Source: Alphaproteobacteria bacterium (GTDB lineage Bacteria > Pseudomonadota > Alphaproteobacteria > Rhodobacterales > Rhodobacteraceae). Taken from it: a stretch of 5,694 nucleotides of DNA. Position 1 is the stretch's first letter; each line of letters begins with the position of its first letter. A program made the position numbers and the translations under genes. This document shows positions 1-5,579 of this stretch, one piece after another. The notes below the pieces were generated by a model, which worked only from the letters and a program-made list of their open reading frames with translations, was not told the DNA's origin and made no database searches. The stretch covers positions 1 to 5,694 of the forward strand of contig RFIR01000472.1 of NCBI GenBank assembly GCA_003695135.1, written 5' to 3'.

Positions 1-2033
1 CCGCCCGCGCCCCAGGCTTGCGTCTCGCGGCGTGACAGGACCCGCTCGCCCCGTTGCAGGATCGCCGGAACCTCGTCGTGACGGAGCCCGGCCCATCCGC
101 CCGAATGCATCCGGGGTGCCCCGGCGAAGGCCATGGCTGGGACCATGCGCGACGGCGCTGGCCCGCCGACCACACCGCCCGCGTGCAGGACGTTCGCAAG
201 GAGCCCGCCCGCGCCGCCGAGGATGCCACCGAGGGCGCTGGCGATGGGGCCGAGGATGAACCGCCGGGCGGCGAGCCGCGCCAGATCGGCGATCAGCGAA
301 GTCACAAGATCACGGAAATCCAGCTTGCCGGACTTCGCGAATTCCGCGACAGCATCCTCGGCGCTGCGGAAGGCGCCCACGAGGGACTGGCCGATATCGG
401 CGCCGATGTCGCGGGCATTGCTGGCATAGCCCGCGAGCGTCGCGGTCACCGCCGCCCAGCCCGTTGCGGCCTGCTCCGCGCCGTCGGCATTGGCGGCTCC
501 CGCAGCCCGGCCCGCCTGACCGGCGGCATCCAGCGCTTCCGTCACCCGGTCGGCAGCTTCTGTCGCCTGGTCGAGCGCATCCGCACCGTCCTCGCCGCTT
601 GCGCGCATCGCGGCCCGGAGCGCGTCCACCGCCTCGCGCACGCCGTCGAAGGCATGGGCGCGGGCGTCGGCGGAGCGGGAACGCAGCGCATCGGCCTGGT
701 GGCCGGCATTGCTCGCGGCGTGGTCGAGATAGGAGGCATAGCTCTGCGCCCCGAAAACGTCGATCCGGGCATCGACCCCGATGCGCTCGGAGACCGCGTT
801 GAAGGTCCGCCCGATCTGAGCGAGGAAGTCGGCCCATTTCGAGGAAAGGAAAGCCATGAGCCGCAGCCAGATCGCCTCGATGTCCGCCCGCATGGCGCGG
901 AAATCATCGACGAAGGACATGACGGTGACCTTGATCCCGTCCCACACCGCCTTCGCGACATTGCCCATGAGTTCCAGCGCTTCGCCAAAGCCGCCGGCGC
1001 CGCGCACGAGCTGCGTGAACTGGTAGATGAGCTCGCCCGCACCGACGATCAGGGCGCCGATGCCGGTGCGGATGAGCGCGACGCGCAGGACCACGAGCGC
1101 AGTGGCGAGACCACGCACGGAGAGCGCGGCAGCGGCCAGCCCGGCAACCCACCGGCTTGCGAGGAAACCCGCAAAGGTCGCGGCATAGGTGGTCAGGCGA
1201 CCGATATTGTCGAATAGTCCGGTGATGGCTTGGCCAAGCGGCCCGGTGCGGCTCGCAACCACGGCCATGGCATCGGCCACGGCCTCCAGCGCGGGCGCTG
1301 CGGCGACGGCGAGCTGGTTCGACAGACCACGCCAGATCAGCCCCAGCCGCGAGATGGCGTCATTGGTGCGCTCGATCTGGTCGGCGTCCGTCTCCGAAAC
1401 CACAACCCCGAAGGCGCGCACGTCTTCTGTCGCCTGCCGCAGCGTGGCCGTGTCGATCCGGCTCATGGCGATGGAGCCGTCCTCGCCGAAGAGCTGGCCC
1501 GCGACGGCGGCGCGCTCCGCAACCGGCACGAAGTCCTCGATCGCCGCGTTGATCGCGCCCACGCGCTCGTCGAGCGGGAGGGCCAGCAGGTCGGCGGCCG
1601 AGAGCCCCAGCCGTTCCAGCGCCTGCGCTGCCGGGCCGCCACCGGCCGCGGCCTGGCTCAGCCGCCGCTTCAGATCCTTGGTCGCCTGCTCGATGCCGGA
1701 CATCGACACGCCCGCGAGTTCACCCGCGCGTTCCAACGTCTGGATCGAGGCGACGGTGGTGCCGAGAGACTGCGCCAGCTTGGCCTGCGCATCGACCGTC
1801 TGGAGCCCGGAACGCACCATGGCGACACCGGCCGCCGTGGCCGCGGCGACGGCGGCGGCGGCGGCCACCCGCACGCGTCGCGCAAAGCCCGTGAGCCTTG
1901 CGTTGGCCGCTTCCTTTTCTCGGCTCAAACGCCCGAAGCCACGGGCACCGGCTTCACCGACTCCCTCCAGCTCGGCGCGCACCTTCCTGCCGCCGACCGC
2001 CGCGAGGCGGACGGACACGCGCTTCTCAGCCAT
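1..2033 (-). CDS. phage tail tape measure protein (3' end beyond window)
   Basis: This is the tape measure protein, which sets tail length in siphophages and occupies the tail tube lumen. The minus frame is open from ATG at 2033 to the left edge, giving 677 visible residues without a stop. Residues about 55-75 are an Ala-rich segment after a basic N-terminus. Residues 82-260 resemble the N-terminal core of tape measure proteins (an AQSLGTT-like helix, GQLFGEDG near 179-186). Residues 280-345 are hydrophobic, as expected for the segment that engages the membrane during ejection. Residues 430-530 are Ala-rich and helical. Residues 545-600 (SAEDAVAEF, DFRDLVTSLIADLARL) match the lambda-type tape measure C-terminal domain. 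The end (HDEVPAILQRGERVLSRRE, 652-670) is the usual tail of this group, so little is probably missing. At about 1.5 angstrom per residue a tail of roughly 100 nm is inferred. The start overlaps the upstream frameshift-extension stop by 8 nt, implying translational coupling; no strong Shine-Dalgarno is seen. Confidence 0.93.
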   Translation of the reverse strand, partial: MAEKRVSVRLAAVGGRKVRAELEGVGEAGARGFGRLSREKEAANARLTGFARRVRVAAAAAVAAATAAGVAMVRSGLQTVDAQAKLAQSLGTTVASIQTLERAGELAGVSMSGIEQATKDLKRRLSQAAAGGGPAAQALERLGLSAADLLALPLDERVGAINAAIEDFVPVAERAAVAGQLFGEDGSIAMSRIDTATLRQATEDVRAFGVVVSETDADQIERTNDAISRLGLIWRGLSNQLAVAAAPALEAVADAMAVVASRTGPLGQAITGLFDNIGRLTTYAATFAGFLASRWVAGLAAAALSVRGLATALVVLRVALIRTGIGALIVGAGELIYQFTQLVRGAGGFGEALELMGNVAKAVWDGIKVTVMSFVDDFRAMRADIEAIWLRLMAFLSSKWADFLAQIGRTFNAVSERIGVDARIDVFGAQSYASYLDHAASNAGHQADALRSRSADARAHAFDGVREAVDALRAAMRASGEDGADALDQATEAADRVTEALDAAGQAGRAAGAANADGAEQAATGWAAVTATLAGYASNARDIGADIGQSLVGAFRSAEDAVAEFAKSGKLDFRDLVTSLIADLARLAARRFILGPIASALGGILGGAGGLLANVLHAGGVVGGPAPSRMVPAMAFAGAPRMHSGGWAGLRHDEVPAILQRGERVLSRRETQAWGAG

Positions 2034-2690
2034 CGGAACGTTCCATCTGTTCGTTGAGCTTGGTCACCATCACCGCTTCGATGATCGGCAACAGTTCGGC
2101 CGTGGCTGCGGGCGGTACGCCGAGCGCTTCACTGAGCGCCAGCGCGGCCGACATGTCCCAGCCGATCACCGCGCCGGGCAGCGCGCGGAGCTGGCCACCG
2201 AGCCTGCCGACAAGATCCCAGACCTGCCAGCCTTCATGCGTCAGCGGCCGGTTCAGGCGCGCCGGACAGTCCGGGCATGGCCCTTTGCAGCCCTCGCAGT
2301 ATCGCTCGCCCCCGCCGAAGACCCAGTCGGCAAGGGCGCGGAGACGTTTTTTTCCTGCTCCAGCAGCAGGCCCTTGGAAACGTAAGCGAGCTGGAAGGCC
2401 TCGAAGATCGGCCAGATGTCGAGCAGCGCCTCGATGGCCTCGGGGCTCGGCTCGATCGGGTTACCGTCGGAATCGCCCACGCCTTCCCAAGCAAGCACCG
2501 CATTGCGGGCCAGTGCCTTGGCAAAGGCAACGGCGCGTTCCTCGTCGGAGGCCTCCTCGGGCACCGCCTCGACCGCCGGATCGCTGCGCGTCGCCACCAT
2601 CAGCGCGGTGGTCAACGGGCGCAGTTGCACCCGGACGCCGTGCGCCAGCTCGTGCCAGCGCGGTTCGTTGGTGAGATCGAGGTTCAGCAT
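2026..2690 (-). CDS. tail assembly chaperone -1 frameshift fusion (gpGT-like)
   Basis: This is the predicted 221-residue fusion: codons 1-115 of the chaperone (2690 to 2346), then a -1 shift that re-reads C2346 and continues as CGT CTC CGC to the TGA at 2028-2026. The added 106 residues start RLRALADWVFGGGERY. They contain C-x2-C-x3-C-x2-C (extension residues 17, 20, 24, 27; fusion residues 132, 135, 139, 142), a pattern that could bind zinc. Next comes LNRPLTHEGWQVWDL, then a helical end with MSAALALSEALG and AVMVTKLNEQ. The -1 frame is closed by a stop at 2461-2463. Between that stop and extension residue 60 it has no ATG, GTG or TTG, so an independent start would lose the whole cysteine part. 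In lambda GT the T part recruits tube protein to the G-coated tape measure; the same role is inferred here. The end overlaps the tape measure start by 8 nt. Confidence 0.85.
2253..2690 (-). CDS. phage tail assembly chaperone, unshifted product (gpG-like)
   Basis: This 145-residue protein sits exactly where lambda gpG lies, between the tail tube gene and the tape measure gene. Such chaperones coat the tape measure protein and recruit tube subunits; they are absent from the finished tail. ATG at 2690 follows the tube stop by 2 nt and gives the sensible N-terminus MLNLDLTNEPRW; the frame stays open further upstream inside the tube gene, but that part reads as an antisense-like shadow. Residues 1-115 are an acidic, mostly helical domain (EEASDEERAVAFAKALARN, then EAIEALLDIWPIFEAFQLAYV). 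After Asn115 the zero frame reads a 30-residue low-complexity tail (SAPLPTGSSAGAS...), typical of a frame under little constraint. A slippery heptamer covers codons 113-115, so a fraction of ribosomes should make the longer fusion instead. I assign the family by position, size and frameshift architecture, not by a remembered domain. Confidence 0.86.
   Translation of the reverse strand: MLNLDLTNEPRWHELAHGVRVQLRPLTTALMVATRSDPAVEAVPEEASDEERAVAFAKALARNAVLAWEGVGDSDGNPIEPSPEAIEALLDIWPIFEAFQLAYVSKGLLLEQEKNVSAPLPTGSSAGASDTARAAKGHARTVRRA
2307..2352 (-). promoter_or_regulatory. programmed -1 ribosomal frameshift signal
   Basis: Read on the minus strand, the slippery heptamer A AAA AAC occupies 2352-2346 in the phase X XXY YYZ relative to the chaperone frame (codons GAA AAA AAC, residues 113-115). 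After a 7-nt spacer (2345-2339) comes a stem-loop. The 5' arm CGCCCUUGCCGA (2338-2327) pairs with UCGGCGGGGGCG (2318-2307) over 12 bp, two of them G-U, with an 8-nt loop (2326-2319). Slippery site, 5-9 nt spacer and stable hairpin are the classical three parts of a -1 frameshift site. The A7 run at 2353-2347 could also allow transcriptional slippage, which would reach the same frame. Many bacterial sites use A AAA AAG or G GGA AAG; the final AAC codon here is less usual. Confidence 0.85.
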
Positions 2691-2692
2691 GG

Positions 2693-3631
2693 TCAGTAAC
2701 TCGCAACAGTATTCTTGAGGATGATTGTGCACATCTGCCCCGCCACGGAGTCGTACGCCGCCTGCCAGTCGAAGCTCGCCTGGATGCCCTGCGGCCCCTG
2801 GATTTCCACTCGGGGGCGCGGCAGGTAGACGGCATGGGCGGTGATCGTCAGGCTGACATTGGCCGAGATCACCCAAGAAAACTCCAGCGACGCCGCCGTC
2901 CCGTTCAGCGCCTGGTCCATCAGCGTCGTATCAGCAAAGCGCACGTCGATCTTGCCGGTGAGCGCCGCGATGGACGGGTCCGCCCCGTCGATGCGGCCAT
3001 CGCTCCGGATGGTCTCGATGCGCTCGACATTGTTGGCATAGGTCAGGTCCGCCGAGACGATATTGCCAAGCGCCGTGCCGTTTCTTTTGATCGCCCCGTT
3101 GAAGTGGCCGAAGCGTTGCAGGGCATAACCCGTGGGCGTGCCGGCCGCGGTCGCGGTGGCGACGTTCTCGCCCTGAGCCACCAGCTTGACATCCGCCGTC
3201 AGCAGCCCCGCGCGCTGCATGGCGATGCTCATCTGATCCAGCACGCAGCCAGTATACATGGCAAAGCGCGGGATCTCCGGCATCGCCACCTCGACGGCCA
3301 TGCTGGGGAGCGACCACGATCCCGACTTGAAGGTATGGGTCTTGTTCGTGGTCCCCGTGGTGGTGGGAGCGCCAAACGCGGCCTTCAGCCAGAAACCGAA
3401 GGCCTCGGCATCGAGCGGGACGGTGATGTCGCCATCGGCCGTCACCGCGTCCTTCAAGGGGGCGAGCGGGTCGCGGCCGTAGCCGAGAAGCTCGGACGCG
3501 AGCAGCGGCTGCTCGGCCCCCAATGAGGCGCTGGCGAAGGGCATCTGCATGAAGCCCGTGGCCGGGGCCGTGCCATAGGTGGTCTCGAACGCGGCCGCGA
3601 GCTGCGACCGCGCCCCTTGGGCGCGTGCCAT
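2693..3631 (-). CDS. phage major tail tube protein
   Basis: This 312-residue protein polymerises around the tape measure to form the tail tube. The N-terminus (MARAQGARSQLAAAFETTYGT) is typical of siphophage tube proteins whose first residues precede the beta-barrel, and the body is rich in alternating beta-type segments: ITVPLDAEAFGFWLKAAFG near 69-87, THTFKSGSW near 98-106, MPEIPRFAMYTGC near 116-128. Near the end, SWVISANVSLTITAHAVYLPRP and a final beta-rich part (ASFDWQAAYD) fit the subunit fold. It is longer than lambda gpV (246 residues), consistent with an extra domain or insertion. The start is supported by AGGAG at 3642-3638, 6 nt before ATG. It lies 24 nt after the tail-terminator-position gene, and its stop is 2 nt before the chaperone ATG. 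Assignment rests on sequence character plus order; tube identity is likely, the exact Pfam family is not claimed. Confidence 0.86.
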   Translation of the reverse strand: MARAQGARSQLAAAFETTYGTAPATGFMQMPFASASLGAEQPLLASELLGYGRDPLAPLKDAVTADGDITVPLDAEAFGFWLKAAFGAPTTTGTTNKTHTFKSGSWSLPSMAVEVAMPEIPRFAMYTGCVLDQMSIAMQRAGLLTADVKLVAQGENVATATAAGTPTGYALQRFGHFNGAIKRNGTALGNIVSADLTYANNVERIETIRSDGRIDGADPSIAALTGKIDVRFADTTLMDQALNGTAASLEFSWVISANVSLTITAHAVYLPRPRVEIQGPQGIQASFDWQAAYDSVAGQMCTIILKNTVASY

Positions 3632-3637
3632 GGTAAT

Positions 3638-3642
3638 CTCCT
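3638..3642 (-). promoter_or_regulatory. Shine-Dalgarno for the tail tube gene
   Basis: AGGAG on the minus strand lies 6 nt before the tube ATG at 3631. It is the strongest ribosome binding site in the tail operon, in keeping with the tube being its most abundant product. The other tail genes here have weak or no recognisable sites and appear to depend on coupling. Confidence 0.75.
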
Positions 3643-3655
3643 AAGGTTGTTGCGG

Positions 3656-4075
3656 TCAGGCCAAGGGATCGGCCGTGGTGTAGTGAAGGACGACCGGGAT
3701 CACCGCCGCCTTCAGGCTCGCCGCGCCCTCGACGGCCAGATCGACGGGGCGCGGTGCTTCCGCCTCGACCCAGTCGCACAGGCCGCCCAATGTCCGGTCA
3801 GCGGCGAGGGTGGCGCCGATGCCGGCACAGAGCGTGTCGAAATCGGCATCACGGTCCGCGCCCTGCACGACAGCCTCGATCTCGGCGCGGTGCTGGTAAT
3901 GGTAGGCGAGCGGCGACAGCGTGATCTCCGGGTCCCCCGGCTCGCCGTCGCGGAGGATCAGCAGGCCCCCGGCCGGCACGCGTTCCGGCAGCAGATCACC
4001 GCGCAGGACGGTGGCAGGTACTGTTTGCACGGCGGCAAGCAGGGCCTGCAGGATGGTTTCTCGGGTGGACAGCAT
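3656..4075 (-). CDS. phage tail protein, probable tail terminator (gpU-like position)
   Basis: This 139-residue protein lies directly upstream of the tube gene, the place of lambda gpU (131 residues), which caps the finished tube and joins it to the head. Visible features are an N-terminal helix (STRETILQALLAAVQTVP, 3-20), a strand pair around LPERVPAGGLLILRDGEP (29-46), ITLSPLAYHYQHRAEIEAVVQG (51-72), and a closing beta part (LKAAVIPVVLHYTTADPLA, 121-139). A small alpha/beta protein with the first helix packed on strands fits the terminator fold, but this is inferred from length and order. I recall relatives in Rhodobacterales prophages being labelled acyl-CoA transferase; nothing here supports that activity. 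ATG at 4075 is chosen; a TTG at 4105 would add MPNERSRAET but has no ribosome binding site. It is the first gene of the visible tail operon and is divergent from the toxin-antitoxin pair. Confidence 0.68.
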   Translation of the reverse strand: MLSTRETILQALLAAVQTVPATVLRGDLLPERVPAGGLLILRDGEPGDPEITLSPLAYHYQHRAEIEAVVQGADRDADFDTLCAGIGATLAADRTLGGLCDWVEAEAPRPVDLAVEGAASLKAAVIPVVLHYTTADPLA

Positions 4076-4115
4076 GGTTTCCGCACGGGACCTTTCATTC
4101 GGCAAATGATCGTGC

Positions 4116-4128
4116 TAGGTATTACCTA
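4116..4128. promoter_or_regulatory. palindromic operator candidate of the toxin-antitoxin promoter
   Basis: TAGGTA-T-TACCTA is a perfect 6-1-6 inverted repeat in the 77-bp gap between the tail operon start (4075) and the antitoxin start (4153). RHH antitoxins usually bind short palindromes over their own promoter and repress it, with the toxin as co-repressor. The segment TATAGA (4127-4132) overlaps its right arm and could be a -10 element reading right, though no good -35 is evident. Because the gap is shared, binding here could also affect leftward transcription into the tail genes. Confidence 0.5.
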
Positions 4129-4152
4129 TAGATACTAAAGAGGACTCTTCAC

Positions 4153-4437
4153 ATGGGTGCCATCAGACCAATCGCCGTCAAGCTCGACCAGGACTTGCGC
4201 GACCGCCTGCAGCATCTGGCCGAGGCGCGCGACCGTTCGACCCATTGGTTGTTGCGCAAAGCGATCGAGCAGTTCGTCGAGCAAGAGGAAAAACGCGAGG
4301 CGCTGCGCCAGGATGCCCTCAGGGCCTGGGCCGAATACCAGGAGACCGGCCTTCACGTTACCCATGACGAGGCCGATGCCTGGCTCGCGCGGCTGGAAGC
4401 GGGCGAAGCGGCAAAGGCTCCTGAATGCCACGAGTGA
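4153..4437 (+). CDS. CopG-family ribbon-helix-helix antitoxin
   Basis: This 94-residue protein is the antitoxin of a type II pair. Residues 4-45 form the ribbon-helix-helix domain: the beta strand IRPIAVKLD that enters the DNA major groove, helix 1 DLRDRLQHLAEARD, and helix 2 STHWLLRKAIEQFVEQEE. The rest (46-94) is charged and helical (REALRQDALRAWAEYQE, DEADAWLARLEAGE), the usual toxin-binding tail that becomes ordered on complex formation. The start ATG at 4153 follows AGAGG (4139-4143) by 9 nt. The 3' end overlaps the toxin start by 13 nt, typical of co-translated pairs. The protein probably represses its own promoter through the palindrome at 4116-4128. Confidence 0.92.
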   Translation: MGAIRPIAVKLDQDLRDRLQHLAEARDRSTHWLLRKAIEQFVEQEEKREALRQDALRAWAEYQETGLHVTHDEADAWLARLEAGEAAKAPECHE

Positions 4438-4715
4438 TCTGGACGCCTGCCGCGCTTGGCGACGTTGAACGGCTGCACGATTTTCTCAAGGACAAGAACC
4501 CGCTGGCCGCGCGCCGGGCCGTGCGTGCGATCCGCGAGGGCCTGAACGTGCTGGCCGACCAGCCGCAGGTCGGTCGCCCGGTCGAGAACATGGAGCCGGA
4601 ATTCCGCGAATGGCTGATCAGCTTTGGCGACAGCGGCTATGTCGCGCTCTATCATTTCGATGGCGAGGACGTCGTCATCCTTGCCGTTCGGCATCAGCGG
4701 GAGGTCAAGTATTGA
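4425..4715 (+). CDS. RelE/ParE-family toxin
   Basis: This 96-residue protein is the toxin of the pair. It has the family layout: a short first strand (RVIWTPAALGDVERL, 3-17), two helices (LHDFLKDKNPLAARRAVRAIREGLNVL), the QPQVGRPVE loop (46-54), then the antiparallel sheet EFREWLISF (59-67), YVALYHFDG (72-80), DVVILAVRHQREVKY (82-96). The GRPV..M..EFRE motif and the RHQRE ending are characteristic of the ParE-like branch. RelE-type members cut mRNA on the ribosome while ParE-type members poison DNA gyrase; sequence alone does not settle which applies. The reading frame is full length, so the toxin looks intact. The start lies inside the antitoxin gene with only a weak upstream ribosome site, which favours coupled translation. 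Confidence 0.94.
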   Translation: MPRVIWTPAALGDVERLHDFLKDKNPLAARRAVRAIREGLNVLADQPQVGRPVENMEPEFREWLISFGDSGYVALYHFDGEDVVILAVRHQREVKY

Positions 4716-4765
4716 GGGGCACTTTTTTGAAGGATGACTTCCCGACAAAAAAGTCTTTGCGCCCC
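4716..4765. repeat. imperfect inverted repeat between convergent genes
   Basis: Between the toxin stop (4715) and the stop of the convergent LysE-type gene (4769), ACTTTTTTG (4721-4729) pairs with CAAAAAAGT (4746-4754), with an inner GAAG/CTTC pair (4729-4732 and 4738-4741) competing at its base. GGGGC (4716-4720) and GCCCC (4761-4765) close the outside. Position suggests a bidirectional terminator. However, the T run is on the 5' arm and the A run on the 3' arm in both directions, so there is no trailing U tract as an intrinsic terminator should have. Function is therefore uncertain. Confidence 0.45.
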
Positions 4766-4768
4766 TGC

Positions 4769-5404
4769 CTAGTTCCGACGCAATGCCGAAACGGCAACTG
4801 ACGTTCCCAAGCCGATAAAGGCCGCTCCGATAACTGCCGAAATCCGCCTTTTCCATGACGCGAAGAGTCTCATCGCGGGGTGGGTCGAAAAAACCATTGC
4901 TGTAACGGTATGCAATACAACACCAAGCATGCCACTCAGCAGGATGATCAGGATCAGGAACGAAATCGGGGCCGCTTCAGGGATGAACGTCGTCATGATC
5001 GACCCGAAAAACAATGCAGCCTTGGGATTGGTCATGCTGATGATAAACCCGCTGCGAAAGGAGCTGGCAACGGATCGTATCTGCTGAACCGAAAGTGCAA
5101 CGTCATTTTCCTTGGCCAGACCGGTTTTCAGGTTCCTCACGCCGAGCCAGATCAGATAGACGGCTCCGGCCAGTTTGAGAAAGAGCACGGCTGTGGGGAA
5201 CAGTTCGAATAGAACAGCAACGCCCAGAACGGCGAACAGCGTTCAGACGAAGGCAGCGCATGCCAGGCCGAGACCAGTTGCAATGCCGTGCTTGCGTCCG
5301 TGTTCCAAAGAAGCGCTTGCGACCGCGATCATGTTCGGGCCGGGTGTAAGCCAGGCGATGACATTCACCAGAACGATCGCCCCAAGCGCAGCGATTAAAT
5401 CCAT
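4769..5404 (-). pseudogene. LysE/RhtB-family amino acid exporter, broken by in-frame TGA
   Basis: Read through its single internal stop, this encodes 211 codons of an inner-membrane exporter of the LysE/RhtB family (amino acids, homoserine lactones and similar small solutes), the normal length for the family. Hallmarks: TPGPNM (20-25) after the first membrane segment, KLAGAVYLIWLG (77-88), and SMTNPKAALFF (123-133), followed by hydrophobic segments at about 145-172 and 188-207. Codon 54 is TGA (5245-5243) in AFV-stop-TLFAVLGV; a Trp is expected there, so one TGG to TGA change explains it. Both sides stay in the same frame with no other damage, so the lesion looks recent. A downstream GTG at 5188 could only produce a fragment lacking the first two segments. 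The start has AAAGGAA upstream (AGGA at 5416-5413, 8 nt spacing). The gene is less GC-rich than the prophage. A sequencing error cannot be excluded. Confidence 0.9.
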
Positions 5405-5430
5405 CCGATGTTTCCTTTCACAACGGCGCG

Positions 5431-5460
5431 AGCATATCCGAAAAACATTGGAGACAGCAA
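5431..5460 (-). promoter_or_regulatory. weak sigma70-like promoter candidate for the LysE-type gene
   Basis: On the minus strand TTGCTG (5460-5455) and TATGCT (5436-5431) are separated by 18 nt and lie just ahead of the ribosome binding site of the exporter gene. The match to consensus is partial (TTG of the -35; TAT and final T of the -10). The rest of the 5405-5579 gap shows no convincing gene or RNA. Confidence 0.25.
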
Positions 5461-5567
5461 TTACGGCCTTTGTCTATCCTTGAATTCAGTCATTTTCCGA
5501 ACACATGCCACCTGGACACCCGCAAGAACCTATCGGATCGAGGCGATGTGTGATTCAGTGGCGGCAC

Positions 5568-5572
5568 GGAGG
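5568..5572 (+). promoter_or_regulatory. Shine-Dalgarno for the IS5-family transposase
   Basis: GGAGG lies 7 nt before the ATG at 5580. It fixes the transposase start over the overlapping reading frame that begins near 5408, which has no family resemblance. Confidence 0.65.
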
Positions 5573-5579
5573 TGCGGTC

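Noticed and set aside
54..1217. Long plus-strand open frame (387 codons) opposite the tape measure gene
   Set aside because: It is antisense to a frame with clear tape measure motifs. Its composition (Arg, Gly, His, Asp-rich, no domain) is that of a high-GC shadow frame.
1189..2385. Long plus-strand open frame (398 codons) opposite the tape measure and chaperone genes
   Set aside because: Ser/Ala/Arg/Pro-rich shadow with no recognisable domain; it crosses several minus-strand gene boundaries that are well supported.
2691..2876. Upstream extension of the chaperone frame to a start near 2876
   Set aside because: It lies wholly inside the tube gene and reads as low-quality sequence; ATG at 2690, 2 nt after the tube stop, is the natural start.
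2834..3526. Plus-strand open frame (230 codons) opposite the tail tube gene
   Set aside because: Antisense of a well-supported tube gene; His/Arg/Gly-rich, no ribosome site or family resemblance.
4135..4431. Minus-strand frame opposite the antitoxin
   Set aside because: Shadow of the clear ribbon-helix-helix gene.
5243..5245. TGA as a selenocysteine codon
   Set aside because: LysE/RhtB proteins have no known selenocysteine at this position, a Trp fits the context, and no convincing insertion hairpin was seen right after the codon.
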